From assembly GCA_001596135.1 (NCBI GenBank), contig CP014773.1, positions 1,426,001-1,490,000 on the forward strand: a stretch of 64,000 nucleotides of DNA. Reading direction: 5' to 3'. A model generated the notes under the pieces. That model made no database searches, was not told where the DNA came from, and was given only the letters and a program-made list of their open reading frames with translations. Below are positions 1-8,861 of the stretch, piece after piece. How positions within the stretch are numbered: position 1 is the stretch's first letter; each line of letters starts with the position of its first letter. Source of the DNA: Mucilaginibacter sp. PAMC 26640 (GTDB lineage Bacteria > Bacteroidota > Bacteroidia > Sphingobacteriales > Sphingobacteriaceae). The position numbers and the translations under genes were made by a program.

Positions 1-713
1 TCGTACAAAAGCCCGATTCGAGCATCTCGGTCGGCTTTAAAATGCTGAAGGAAAATAGCATACAAGCGTTTTCTTCGGCAGGTAATACGGGAGCTATGCT
101 GGTAGGCTCGATGTTCAGCGTGAAAACTATACCGGGTGTTCTGCGCCCGGCCATGACAACCATTGTACCCAAACTTAAAGGCGGTTTGGGTATTATTTTG
201 GATGTAGGTGCCAATGCCGATTGTAAGCCGGATATGCTTTTACAGTTTGGTGTGCTTGGCAGCCTGCTTGCCGAATCGGTTTACAACATTCCAAACCCCC
301 GCGTCGCTCTGATGAATATTGGGGAGGAGGAAGAAAAAGGTAATTTGCTCGCTTTGGCCACTTACCCCTTAATGCGCGATACGGAGCTTTTTAACTTTGT
401 AGGCAATATTGAGGGGCGCGACCTGTTTGAGGACAATAACGATGTGGTGGTTTGCGATGGATTTACCGGTAATGTAATTCTTAAGCTCTCCGAGTCGTTT
501 TATGTTATTACCTTGAAGAAAAGATTAAAAGACGAATTTTTTGATCGTTTCAACTATGAGCAATATGGCGGCAGCCCTATTTTGGGTGTTAATGCGCCGG
601 TTGTAGTGGGCCATGGTATTTCCAGCCCCGAAGCCATTAAAAACATGGTGCTTTTGTCTAAGAACATGATCGAAACCAATCTCATCGATAAAATTAAACA
701 GGCTTTTCAGTAA
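1..713 (+). CDS. plsX: Phosphate acyltransferase PlsX (5' end outside window)
   Basis: Only the C-terminal part (about 236 residues) is present; the open frame enters from the left edge at base 3, before the first internal ATG at 42. PlsX makes acyl-phosphate from acyl-ACP, the first step of the PlsX/PlsY route to phosphatidic acid, as a peripheral membrane enzyme. Visible family features are the SVGFKMLK stretch at the edge, the SAGNTGAM segment, LDVGAN, and the CDGFTGNVILK motif near the C-terminus. The stop is 4 bases before fabH, the usual plsX-fabH arrangement, so the two are almost certainly co-transcribed. The identification is firm; only the start is missing. Confidence 0.95.
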   Translation, partial: VQKPDSSISVGFKMLKENSIQAFSSAGNTGAMLVGSMFSVKTIPGVLRPAMTTIVPKLKGGLGIILDVGANADCKPDMLLQFGVLGSLLAESVYNIPNPRVALMNIGEEEEKGNLLALATYPLMRDTELFNFVGNIEGRDLFEDNNDVVVCDGFTGNVILKLSESFYVITLKKRLKDEFFDRFNYEQYGGSPILGVNAPVVVGHGISSPEAIKNMVLLSKNMIETNLIDKIKQAFQ

Positions 714-717
714 AAAT

Positions 718-1713
718 ATGAGTAAAATCCATGCCGCTATTACCGCAGTAAATGGTTACGTGCCCGATTATGTCCTCACAAACCATGAACTGGAGTCGAT
801 GGTGGAAACCAACGACGAATGGATAATGAGCCGTACCGGAATAAAGGAACGCAGGATATTAAAAGGCGCAGGACTTGGTACCACTGATATGGCTGTACCG
901 GCTGTGCAGGGTTTGCTGAAAAAGCGGGGCATTAGTGCAGACGAGATCGATCTGATCATCTTCTGTACAACTACGCCGGATTTGCCTTTCCCTGCCTCGG
1001 CAAATATTCTGGCACATAAAATTGGTGCAACTAAAGCATGGGGCTATGATCTGCAGGCCGCTTGCTCGGGCTTTGTATTTGGTTTAGCTACGGGTGCGCA
1101 ATTTATTGAGAGTGGCAAACATACCAAGGTTTTAATAGTTGGGGGTGATAAAATGTCGTCGATCATCAATTACGAAGATCGGGCAACCTGTATCATTTTT
1201 GGCGATGGCTGCGGTTGTGCTTTGTTAGAGCCCAATACCGAAGGCTATGGTATAATGGATTCTGTACTGAAGAGCGATGGCGCAGGTGCTCAGCTTTTAT
1301 ATCAAAAGGCTGGCGGTTCGGTAAACCCGGCTACGCACGAAACGGTTGCTAACAAAGAACATTACGCTTACCAGGAAGGCCAGGCAGTTTTTAAATTTGC
1401 CGTAACTAACATGGCCGAGGTTGCTGCCGAGGTGATGGAACGTAACAACCTTACCGCTGACGATATTGCCTGGCTGGTGCCTCACCAGGCAAACAAGCGT
1501 ATCATCGCCGCTACTGCAAACCGTACTGGCATCAGCCCGGAAAAGGTGATCATCAACATAGAGCGTTTTGGCAATACCACTAACGGCACCATCCCGTTAT
1601 GTTTATGGGAATGGGAAAGCAAATTTAAAAAAGGTGATAACCTTATATTAGCTGCTTTCGGTGGTGGCTTTACCTGGGGGTCTATCTATTTAAAATGGGC
1701 ATATAATGCGTAA
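718..1713 (+). CDS. fabH: 3-oxoacyl-ACP synthase III (KAS III)
   Basis: Condenses an acyl-CoA primer with malonyl-ACP to start fatty acid synthesis (type II FAS, cytosol). The 331-residue length is normal. The catalytic triad is visible: Cys116 in QAACSGF, His256 in VPHQANKR, and Asn286 in FGNTTNGT. The glycine-rich C-terminus (AAFGGGFTWGS) is typical. It starts 4 bases after plsX and is followed by accB and accC after a 164-base gap, so initiation of acyl-chain synthesis and malonyl-CoA supply are encoded together. Nothing unusual is seen in the protein. Confidence 0.97.
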   Translation: MSKIHAAITAVNGYVPDYVLTNHELESMVETNDEWIMSRTGIKERRILKGAGLGTTDMAVPAVQGLLKKRGISADEIDLIIFCTTTPDLPFPASANILAHKIGATKAWGYDLQAACSGFVFGLATGAQFIESGKHTKVLIVGGDKMSSIINYEDRATCIIFGDGCGCALLEPNTEGYGIMDSVLKSDGAGAQLLYQKAGGSVNPATHETVANKEHYAYQEGQAVFKFAVTNMAEVAAEVMERNNLTADDIAWLVPHQANKRIIAATANRTGISPEKVIINIERFGNTTNGTIPLCLWEWESKFKKGDNLILAAFGGGFTWGSIYLKWAYNA

Positions 1714-1804
1714 TATTTCAGTTGTGAAATTTTAAATTTGGCCCAAGGCGGATTTTTAATCAAAACATCTTAAAAATATACCTGTTAAATAATTAATTCG
1801 TAAA

Positions 1805-1840
1805 TACATTTGCACATCTGCATATTGCACATCTGCACAT
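1805..1840 (+). promoter_or_regulatory. Candidate promoter -7 element plus TGCACATCTGCA direct repeat before accB
   Basis: TACATTTG at 1805-1812 fits the Bacteroidota -7 consensus TAnnTTTG and lies 65 bases before the accB ATG. It runs directly into two copies of TGCACATCTGCA (1811-1822 and 1826-1837), a direct repeat with a 15-base period. No convincing TTTG is present at -33, so the promoter call is weak; the direct repeat is clear. The same 12-mer recurs inverted after accB. Confidence 0.4.
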
Positions 1841-1877
1841 TATCATATACTTTTATCCAAAACCAATTAGCTCCAAC

Positions 1878-2348
1878 ATGGATATTAAACAAATTCAGGA
1901 TCTTATACGCTTTGTTTCAAAATCTGGCGTGAACGAAGTATCGATTGAACAGAAAGATTTCAAGATCACGATCAAAACAAACGAAACGGTAGCACCGGTT
2001 ATCAACGCTACCGTGCCTGCGCAAACCTTTGCTGCTCCGCCGGTTACACCACTACCAAGTGCAGTAGCCCCGGAACCTGTTGCAGCAGCAGCCCCTGAAG
2101 CCACAAACTACATCACTATAAAATCGCCAATGATTGGTACCTTTTACCGTTCAGCCGCACCGGAAAAACCATTGTTCGTAAACGTTGGTGACGAGATAAA
2201 TACCGGTAGCGTGCTTTGTATCATTGAGGCGATGAAACTGTTTAACGAAATAGAATCTGAAGTATCGGGCCGTATTGTAAAAATACTGGTTGATAATGCT
2301 TCCCCGGTGGAATATGACCAGCCTTTGTTTTTGGTTGAACCTAAATAA
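1878..2348 (+). CDS. accB: Biotin carboxyl carrier protein of acetyl-CoA carboxylase
   Basis: Carries the biotin that shuttles carboxylate between AccC and the carboxyltransferase to form malonyl-CoA. The protein has 156 residues: a short N-terminal domain, an Ala/Pro/Val-rich flexible linker (about residues 45-77), then the biotinyl/lipoyl domain. The biotinylated residue is Lys120 in EAMKLFNE, an exact match to the family motif. accC follows after a 91-base repeat-containing spacer, and the two are almost always one operon. The call is secure. Confidence 0.96.
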   Translation: MDIKQIQDLIRFVSKSGVNEVSIEQKDFKITIKTNETVAPVINATVPAQTFAAPPVTPLPSAVAPEPVAAAAPEATNYITIKSPMIGTFYRSAAPEKPLFVNVGDEINTGSVLCIIEAMKLFNEIESEVSGRIVKILVDNASPVEYDQPLFLVEPK

Positions 2349-2361
2349 TGTGCAAATATGC

Positions 2362-2418
2362 GGATGTGCAGATGTGCAGTTGAAGCACGTTTGACGATCG
2401 TCCGCACATCTGCACATT
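2362..2418. repeat. Inverted repeat between accB and accC
   Basis: ATGTGCAGATGTGC at 2364-2377 and its exact reverse complement GCACATCTGCACAT at 2404-2417 flank a 26-base spacer, so the accB-accC spacer can fold into a 14-bp stem. The sequence belongs to the same family as the direct repeats before accB (1811-1837). It may be an mRNA-processing or attenuating structure, or simply a dispersed intergenic repeat; the sequence alone does not decide. Confidence 0.6.
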
Positions 2419-2439
2419 TGAAATTTGCACATCGAAACT

Positions 2440-3774
2440 ATGTTTAAAAAAATCTTAATTGCCAATCGTGGTGAAATTGCTTTGCGGATCATCCGTACCT
2501 GCAAGGAAATGGGCATCAAAACCATAGCTGTGTATTCAACAGCCGATAGAGATAGCCTGCACGTACGTTTTGCTGATGAAGCCGTATGTATTGGCCCGCC
2601 TGCAAGTCGCGACTCTTACCTCAACATTCCTAATATAATTGCTGCTGCCGAATTAACCAATGCCGATGCTATTCATCCAGGCTATGGTTTCCTTTCTGAG
2701 AATGCAAAATTTTCTGCTATTTGCGCAGAATACGGTATTAAATTTATTGGTGCCACTGCAGATCAGATCAACCGGATGGGGGATAAAGCGTCGGCTAAGG
2801 AAACCATGAAAAAGGCCGGGGTGCCTATCGTACCGGGCTCGGAAGGCTTACTTGCTGATATCAAATCGGGTATCGCGATAGCAAATAAAATTGGCTACCC
2901 GGTGATACTTAAAGCAACTGCCGGTGGTGGTGGCCGCGGGATGCGCATTGTTTGGAAAGACGAAGAGTTTGAAAATGCCTGGGATAGCGCACGTGCAGAA
3001 TCTGGCGCAGCCTTTGGAAACGATGGTTTGTACCTGGAAAAATATGTACAGGATCCCCGCCACATCGAGATCCAGGTGGTGGGTGACCAGTATGGCAAAG
3101 TTTGCCATTTGTCTGAACGTGATTGCTCAATCCAGCGTCGTCACCAGAAACTGGTAGAAGAAGCGCCGTCTCCGTTCATGACCGATAAACTCCGTAAGAA
3201 AATGGGTGAGGCTGCTATTAAAGGTGCCAAGGCCGTTAAATATGAAGGAGCAGGTACAGTAGAGTTTTTGGTTGATAAGGACCGTAACTTCTACTTTATG
3301 GAAATGAACACCCGTATCCAGGTAGAACACCCGGTTACCGAAGAAGTGATCAATTTCGATTTAATAAAAGAACAAATTAAAGTTGCTGCTGGCATCCCTA
3401 TCTCGGGTAAAAACTATGAGCCAACCATGTGTGCTATCGAATGCCGCATTAACGCCGAAGATCCTGCTAATAACTTCCGCCCCTCGCCGGGCAGAATTAC
3501 CAACTTTCATTCTCCGGGTGGCCACGGGGTGCGTGTAGATACGCATGTGTACAGTGGATATGCTATCCCGCCAAATTACGATTCGATGATTGCCAAGGTG
3601 ATCTGCATGGCTCAAACACGTGAGGAAGCGCTGGCTACTATGGAGCGTGCCTTAAGCGAATTTGTTATTGAGGGTATTAAAACCACCATTCCATTCCATT
3701 TAAAGTTACTTAAGGATCCAAATTTCAGGGCGGGTAATTTTACCACCAAGTTTATGGAGACCTTTGAATATTAA
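2440..3774 (+). CDS. accC: Acetyl-CoA carboxylase, biotin carboxylase subunit
   Basis: ATP-dependent carboxylation of the biotin on AccB. The 444-residue protein has the standard three-part layout: N-terminal domain ([14 protein letters not shown]), ATP-grasp domain with the glycine-rich loop GGGGRGM, and the biotin carboxylase C-terminal domain. The metal-binding segment [15 protein letters not shown] lies near residues 287-301. I place the start at ATG 2440; a TTG five codons further upstream would lengthen the frame, but the family begins at [12 protein letters not shown]. The only gene downstream on this strand within 100 bases is tatC. Confidence 0.97.
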   Translation: MFKKILIANRGEIALRIIRTCKEMGIKTIAVYSTADRDSLHVRFADEAVCIGPPASRDSYLNIPNIIAAAELTNADAIHPGYGFLSENAKFSAICAEYGIKFIGATADQINRMGDKASAKETMKKAGVPIVPGSEGLLADIKSGIAIANKIGYPVILKATAGGGGRGMRIVWKDEEFENAWDSARAESGAAFGNDGLYLEKYVQDPRHIEIQVVGDQYGKVCHLSERDCSIQRRHQKLVEEAPSPFMTDKLRKKMGEAAIKGAKAVKYEGAGTVEFLVDKDRNFYFMEMNTRIQVEHPVTEEVINFDLIKEQIKVAAGIPISGKNYEPTMCAIECRINAEDPANNFRPSPGRITNFHSPGGHGVRVDTHVYSGYAIPPNYDSMIAKVICMAQTREEALATMERALSEFVIEGIKTTIPFHLKLLKDPNFRAGNFTTKFMETFEY

Positions 3775-3846
3775 TAAAACCTTTGGGCTACTTTAAAACG
3801 TAAGTAGCATTCCGGGGTTACAAGCTTGGTAGTTACAAAAACATAA

Positions 3847-4710
3847 ATGAGCGACAATAAACTTATAAAGGCAATAAAAGAAAAAGGCCAGAACATGGAA
3901 GCCGAAATGTCATTCTTTGACCATTTGGAGGCTTTGCGCTGGCACCTTATCCGCTCGGCTATTGCCATTGTTGTTATTACTGTTGGTGTTTTTTATTTTT
4001 ACGATACCATCTTCAATACCGTAATCATGGGGCCGGCGAACCCCAATTTTTGGACATACAGAATGCTTTGCAAACTGGGCGATTTACTGCACAGCCCGGG
4101 TTTTTGTATCAACAAAATAAACATCAACCTTATTAATACCGAGATGGCGGGGCAGTTTACCCTGCAAATCAACTCGTCACTTTTAATAGGTGTAACGCTT
4201 GGTTTCCCTTATTTACTTTATGAGATTTGGCTGTTTGTAAAGCCTGCACTGCACGAAAAGGAGCGTAAAGCCGCAAGTGGCTTTGTATTTTATGCCAGTT
4301 TCCTGTTTGTGCTGGGTATTTTATTTGGTTACTATGTAATCACGCCGGAGTCTGTTAACTTTTTATCCAGCTATACCGTAAGTGATAAGATTCAAAACCT
4401 GTTCGATATCGATTCGTATATATCCTCGGTGGCTACCTTAACCCTGGCAACGGGCGTTGTATTCCAGTTGCCTATTTTGGTTTACATTCTTTCCAGTCTG
4501 GGTATTTTGACACCTAAATTTATGCGTAATGGCAGGCGGTATGCAATCGTTGTTATCCTGGTGATTTCCGCGGTAATTACACCCACGCCCGATATGATGA
4601 CCATGACCATTGTAAGTATCCCTCTTTTTGTATTGTATGAGGTTGGTATTGTGGTAGCTGGTGTGGTAGAAAAGCGTAAGCTCAAACGCGCTGCTGAATT
4701 AGACTTGTAA
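3847..4710 (+). CDS. tatC: Sec-independent protein translocase subunit TatC
   Basis: Core integral-membrane receptor of the twin-arginine export pathway for folded proteins. The 287-residue protein has about six hydrophobic segments and the N-terminal TatC signature MSFFDHLEALRWHLIRS (around residues 19-35), plus VITPTPDMMTM near the C-terminus. No tatA or tatB is in the window. An internal Met at residue 17 gives an alternative shorter start. The long loop after the first membrane segment (FWTYRMLCKLGDLLHSPG) is typical of Bacteroidota TatC. Function is assigned by family. Confidence 0.95.
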   Translation: MSDNKLIKAIKEKGQNMEAEMSFFDHLEALRWHLIRSAIAIVVITVGVFYFYDTIFNTVIMGPANPNFWTYRMLCKLGDLLHSPGFCINKININLINTEMAGQFTLQINSSLLIGVTLGFPYLLYEIWLFVKPALHEKERKAASGFVFYASFLFVLGILFGYYVITPESVNFLSSYTVSDKIQNLFDIDSYISSVATLTLATGVVFQLPILVYILSSLGILTPKFMRNGRRYAIVVILVISAVITPTPDMMTMTIVSIPLFVLYEVGIVVAGVVEKRKLKRAAELDL

Positions 4711-4793
4711 TTTGTAGCATTTTTTGTATCCCGTTTTACTCGTGACCTAAATTAGCGATCATTTAAACAGCGCTAGCACAGAATAAATAACGA

Positions 4794-4826
4794 GTTGCCG
4801 TGCTTATACTTAATAAGTACGGCAAC
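4794..4826. repeat. 14-bp hairpin in the tatC-rpiB spacer
   Basis: GTTGCCGT (4794-4801) pairs with ACGGCAAC (4819-4826), and the stem continues through one G-T wobble into CTTAT (4803-4807)/ATAAG (4813-4817), closing on a 5-base loop. No T-run follows on the plus strand, so it does not look like a standard intrinsic terminator. The rest of the 269-base spacer shows no gene. Confidence 0.55.
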
Positions 4827-4979
4827 TAGTTGATCCAACCTTTGCTTTTCCCAATTTGCGGCTGCTGTGCTTAATTATTTTAGGTTAAAATATAGGCACC
4901 AATGATACCTCCTTTACCACTCCCCCTTCCTAACAAAATATTTACTTTCGGCCTTATTAATTTGTTATACATTTGAATA

Positions 4980-5414
4980 ATGAAAACAGCGTTTAAGATA
5001 GCCATTGGTGCAGACCATGCCGGCTTTGAATATAAACAGGCCCTGTTAGGCATGTTTGATCATATCACTTTTAAGGATTTTGGAACCTACTCTACTGCAT
5101 CTGCCGACTATCCCGATTTTGCCCATGCAGTAGCTTCTGCTGTTGAAAGCGGTGAATTCGATTTTGGTTTCCTGCTTTGCGGCAGCGCCAATGGTGTGGC
5201 CATGACAGCTAACAAACACCAAAATATCCGGGCAGCGATCTGCTGGAAAGAAGACGTTGCCATCCCGGCACGTACCCACAATGATGCCAATGTGTTGTGT
5301 ATCCCTGCCCGCCATGTTACGCTTGAGGAAGCAAAAACAATCATAACAAGATTTTTAAGCGAAGAATTTGAGGGCGGCCGCCATGCAAGGCGTGTGGAAA
5401 AAATAGGCTGCTAA
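4980..5414 (+). CDS. rpiB: Ribose-5-phosphate isomerase B
   Basis: Interconverts ribose 5-phosphate and ribulose 5-phosphate in the pentose phosphate pathway. The 144-residue length fits the RpiB/LacAB family. Visible residues are the N-terminal IGADHAGFEYK (Asp12, His13), Cys67 in LLCGSANGVAMTANK (the catalytic base position in RpiB), and His100 in ARTHNDANVL. It sits between tatC and an exported M28 peptidase, with 27 bases to the latter. The family also contains allose-6-phosphate isomerases, which cannot be told apart by motif alone. Confidence 0.93.
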   Translation: MKTAFKIAIGADHAGFEYKQALLGMFDHITFKDFGTYSTASADYPDFAHAVASAVESGEFDFGFLLCGSANGVAMTANKHQNIRAAICWKEDVAIPARTHNDANVLCIPARHVTLEEAKTIITRFLSEEFEGGRHARRVEKIGC

Positions 5415-5441
5415 TAAAAACCATAACATAAATTTAAATAA

Positions 5442-7016
5442 ATGAAGAGAGTATCACTTTGGATAACCGCGCTGGCCATAACAACTAGTGCATGTGCACA
5501 GCAAAATGCCACAGCGGTTAAATACAGTAAGCTGATTACGGCAGATGATGCAAAAAAGCACCTGAGCATTTTAGCGTCTGATGAGTTTGAAGGCCGCGAA
5601 ACCGGCAAACCCGGCGCAGAAAAAGCCGCCAATTACATTGCAGACCAGTTTAAGAAACTGGGTTTGCAGGCTCCTGTAAACGGATCATACTTTTTTAATG
5701 TGCCTTTATCAGAAAGTATGTTGAAAGTAACCGCCTTCAATATTAATGGGCAGGCGTTTGGAAATGGTGAAGACTTCTTTTTAAACGGCTCATTCGCCGA
5801 TAAGAAGATCGTATCGCCTGATATCATCTTTGTTGGCTATGGTACCGATGCTGAGTTGGCCGGAACCGATATTGCAGGCAAAGTTGTGCTTTGGATAAAC
5901 GAAGACAAGCCAGAGGCCGGTAAAACAACCAACACAAGTTACCGCATGAATAGCACCCGCCAGGCGATAGTTAAAGCTATGCAGGCCAAAAACCCTGCCG
6001 CTATTTTGGCTGCAAACGGTGAACTTGGCCCACTACTGAAACGTTTTGGCAGCAGCGTTAGAGGCGGCAGATTAGTCATTAAAAAGGAAACCGCCGAAAA
6101 GGTAAATCCGAATGCCCCAGTATTTAATGTAACCCTGGCAGTTGCTGATCAAATTGTTAAACCAAGCGGTAAAACCTATACCGACCTGAAAGCGGCTGCA
6201 GCCACTGCATCGCAAACTCAAAGCGTTAAATCTATCGCGACCATATCTTACGCCACAGAAATGAAGGACGTAAAAGCGGTTGATGTGGTAGGTTTTATGC
6301 CGGGCAGCGACCCTAAACTCAAAGATGAGGTGCTGATATTCTCTGCACACTATGATCATATTGGTTTAGTAACCACCCCGGGTGCAAAAGATAAAGTAAA
6401 CAACGGTGCCGACGATGATGGCTCCGGCACTACCGGTATGCTGGAAATTGCTCAGGCATTTACGAAAGCAAAAAAAGATGGCCACGGCCCTCGCCGTAGT
6501 GTACTATTCCTGGGTAACGTTGGCGAAGAAAAAGGCCTTTTAGGTTCTGAATATTATACCGATCATCCTATCTATCCGTTGGCTAACACTATTGCCGATT
6601 TAAATATCGATATGATTGGCCGTGTAGGGGAGGAGTACATCGGAAAGCCGGATTCTGCAAACTATGTGTATTCCATCGGTTCAGCAATGTTAAGTACCGA
6701 TCTGAATAAAATTGGGGAGGATGCAAACAACACCTATACTAAAATGAAGCTGGATTACAAATACGATGATCCTAATGATCCTAACCGTTTTTATTACCGC
6801 AGCGATCATTACAACTTTGCCCGTTACGGTGTGCCGATCATATTTTACTTCAACGGCGTACATGCTGATTATCACCAGCCGGGTGATGAAGTAAGTAAAA
6901 TCAACTTTCCGTTATTGGCAAAACGTGCCCAGCTAGCATTTTTCACCGGGTGGGAACTGGCTAACCGCGATGCCCGGCCTGTAGTTGATAAGAAACCAGC
7001 CGGCGGTACCCGCTAG
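5442..7016 (+). CDS. Exported M28-family zinc aminopeptidase with PA domain
   Basis: A 524-residue secreted metallopeptidase. An N-terminal signal segment of about 20 residues ends near TSACAQQ; cleavage after ACA is likely, and a lipoprotein reading of the Cys is possible but weak. A protease-associated insert occupies roughly residues 110-260. The M28 di-zinc centre is visible: His303 in SAHYDH, the Asp324 region in NGADDDGSG, the Glu362/Glu363 pair in GEEKGLLG, DMIGR, and a C-terminal SDHYNF with the last His. It follows rpiB by 27 bases and ends at a clear terminator. The substrate is not predictable beyond peptides or amino-terminal residues. Confidence 0.9.
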   Translation: MKRVSLWITALAITTSACAQQNATAVKYSKLITADDAKKHLSILASDEFEGRETGKPGAEKAANYIADQFKKLGLQAPVNGSYFFNVPLSESMLKVTAFNINGQAFGNGEDFFLNGSFADKKIVSPDIIFVGYGTDAELAGTDIAGKVVLWINEDKPEAGKTTNTSYRMNSTRQAIVKAMQAKNPAAILAANGELGPLLKRFGSSVRGGRLVIKKETAEKVNPNAPVFNVTLAVADQIVKPSGKTYTDLKAAAATASQTQSVKSIATISYATEMKDVKAVDVVGFMPGSDPKLKDEVLIFSAHYDHIGLVTTPGAKDKVNNGADDDGSGTTGMLEIAQAFTKAKKDGHGPRRSVLFLGNVGEEKGLLGSEYYTDHPIYPLANTIADLNIDMIGRVGEEYIGKPDSANYVYSIGSAMLSTDLNKIGEDANNTYTKMKLDYKYDDPNDPNRFYYRSDHYNFARYGVPIIFYFNGVHADYHQPGDEVSKINFPLLAKRAQLAFFTGWELANRDARPVVDKKPAGGTR

Positions 7017-7034
7017 CCCTAAAAAATACATTTC

Positions 7035-7062
7035 AAGAGCGCCTCAAAAGGGCGCTCTTTTT
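7035..7062 (+). terminator. Intrinsic terminator after the M28 peptidase
   Basis: AAGAGCGCC (7035-7043), a 7-base loop and GGCGCTCTT (7051-7059) form a perfect 9-bp GC-rich stem that runs into a T-run. It closes the plsX-to-peptidase run of plus-strand genes. Confidence 0.9.
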
Positions 7063-7112
7063 GTTTGTAAATCATTGCTTTTTAGTCTAAATTTATCGGT
7101 AGGTAATTGAAT

Positions 7113-7562
7113 ATGAAGGTCCAAATATTTGATCATTTAGTAGAAAGTCCGGGTGCCGGCGGAGTGGCTTTTGCACCGATGCTTTACATTCCCAGCGGCA
7201 TTACCGATGTAAGTTTTTATGAAAACGCATTTGACGCGCGGGAGCTGCGTCGCTTTATAAATGAAGATGGTACTATCCATGTATCTGAATTGATCATCGG
7301 TAACGCCATCTTTCATTTACACGAGCCAACCAATAACACTTCCGCATCAAACCCGGCAGCTATGGGATATACTACCGTAGTAATAGGTTTATTTGTGGAC
7401 GATGTGCATGCCATTGTAACACAAGCGGAGGCCGCAGGGGCGAGGATTGTGTCGCCTGTTGAAGATTACGATTATGGCTATCGGCAGGGTGAAGTAATAG
7501 ATCCGTTTGGCCACCGGTGGCAGATTCAAAAGGCGATTGCACAAAAACCAGATCTGCAGTAA
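7113..7562 (+). CDS. VOC-superfamily (glyoxalase/bleomycin-resistance-like) protein
   Basis: A 149-residue single-domain protein of the vicinal-oxygen-chelate fold, nearest to the PhnB-like subgroup. Visible segments are VAFAPMLYIPSGITDVSFYENAF near the N-terminus and the C-terminal VSPVEDYDYGYRQGEVIDPFGHRWQIQK, which carries the DPFGH(R)W metal-site signature. I chose ATG 7113 rather than the TTG two codons upstream. It is a stand-alone gene convergent with the acyltransferase. The family covers many reactions, so no substrate is assigned. Confidence 0.85.
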   Translation: MKVQIFDHLVESPGAGGVAFAPMLYIPSGITDVSFYENAFDARELRRFINEDGTIHVSELIIGNAIFHLHEPTNNTSASNPAAMGYTTVVIGLFVDDVHAIVTQAEAAGARIVSPVEDYDYGYRQGEVIDPFGHRWQIQKAIAQKPDLQ

Positions 7563-7604
7563 GTAAATTTATCCCTATTAAAGATCCGGTAGGCTGTGCC
7601 TTCT

Positions 7605-8720
7605 TTAGCTTCTGCTGAAATGTTTCTTGAGCCGGAGAAACCTGTTTTCGTAAAAGGTATAGGATAGGTATGAAACCAGCAACATTGCCGGCAAATTGAG
7701 CCACAGCGAGTCTGCATATTTAAAATAGCCCGCCCATGGCTGGTGCAGCGTGAATATTTGCTGCCAGATATAAATGCTGTAAGATAATATGCCGGTCTTC
7801 ACCAATATGGGGTTGCTTAATAGCTTTGTTAGTAAATTATCAGCCACTAAATTTAGTCCGATAACAGCCGTGATTAACACGGTGGAGGCTATCGCCGAAA
7901 AATACGGTATTACAAATAAGTTACCGGTAAAGGGGTAATGGATAACAAGAGCCAGGCAAAACAAGATAGAACTTAGATAATATGAGTTGCTCAGCTTTTG
8001 TAAGTTCAACACATTTTTAAATAGCAATACAGCTAAGAGCGAACCAGAAAGGATGTAAAGCGCCCCTCTATCTAAAATGGCAAGTATAATGTAAATAACT
8101 ACATGCAATACCCGGTTAGTGTAAAAAACGCTAATGTTATTAAAAGCCAGGTAATTTAATAAGGGTACCGCAATACATAAAAAGACGATAACTTTCAGAT
8201 AACGGTTTAAGCTTGTAATCAAAATAATTGGCGCGAATAAATAAAATTGCTCCTCGATAGATAGCGTCCAGAAATGACCTGTATACCAATCTAATGGTAC
8301 CGGAAAGTTTTTTAAATATAGAGCGGCTCCTATAAAGCTGAGTGGTACTATCTGCAATTTGAACGCATAATTCAGGATGATCAAAACTAAAATATACAAA
8401 TAAGCTACAGGGAAAATCCGGAGTGCCCTGCGGGCATAGAATTTTTTTAGCGATACTGTGCCGTATTTGAGTTTTTCTTTGATCAGCAAAGTAGTGATCA
8501 AAAATCCGCTTAGTATAAAAAAAATATGCACCCCAATAGTGCCGTCTAAATACCCGGACCAGGGCTGGTCTCTCGTAACATGTGCCAAGATAACGGTTAA
8601 AATAGCAACTCCCCGCAGGCCATCCATAAATGGATAATAAGATGCTTTAAGTTCTTCAGGAACAGAAGTTATATCTGCAAACAATTGGTTTTTAAATTTC
8701 CGGAATGCAGCAAAGGCCAT
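7605..8720 (-). CDS. Acyltransferase family 3 (OafA/NodX-like) membrane protein
   Basis: A 371-residue protein with about ten hydrophobic segments, matching the acyltransferase-3 family that O-acylates cell-surface sugars. The N-terminal FMDGLRGVAILTVILAHV contains the conserved Arg and catalytic His region, and GHFWTLSIEEQFYLFAP is the second family signature. The ORF reads from ATG 8720. There is no polysaccharide cluster beside it; its neighbours (VOC protein, trmD) give no substrate clue. It could modify a surface glycan or lipid. Confidence 0.88.
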   Translation of the reverse strand: MAFAAFRKFKNQLFADITSVPEELKASYYPFMDGLRGVAILTVILAHVTRDQPWSGYLDGTIGVHIFFILSGFLITTLLIKEKLKYGTVSLKKFYARRALRIFPVAYLYILVLIILNYAFKLQIVPLSFIGAALYLKNFPVPLDWYTGHFWTLSIEEQFYLFAPIILITSLNRYLKVIVFLCIAVPLLNYLAFNNISVFYTNRVLHVVIYIILAILDRGALYILSGSLLAVLLFKNVLNLQKLSNSYYLSSILFCLALVIHYPFTGNLFVIPYFSAIASTVLITAVIGLNLVADNLLTKLLSNPILVKTGILSYSIYIWQQIFTLHQPWAGYFKYADSLWLNLPAMLLVSYLSYTFYENRFLRLKKHFSRS

Positions 8721-8849
8721 CGATCAAAATAAGGGAGGCTAAATATATATATTTTGAACGATATAGAAATGTGCTTACGAGGGTGCTATGTACCACTCTG
8801 CTGGGAATACCCCTTTTGAAATGTGCATTTCCGCACATGTATAAAACTG

Positions 8850-8857
8850 TATCTTTG
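8850..8857 (+). promoter_or_regulatory. -7 promoter element immediately before trmD
   Basis: TATCTTTG matches the Bacteroidota -7 consensus TAnnTTTG exactly and ends only four bases before the trmD ATG at 8862. If used, transcription would begin at or within a base or two of the start codon. No clean TTTG at the usual -33 spacing is visible. Confidence 0.5.
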
Positions 8858-8861
8858 CAGT

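Noticed and set aside
2151..2525. 124-codon minus-strand frame across accB-accC
   Set aside because: It is antisense to two well-supported genes and follows their codon structure; no domain similarity.
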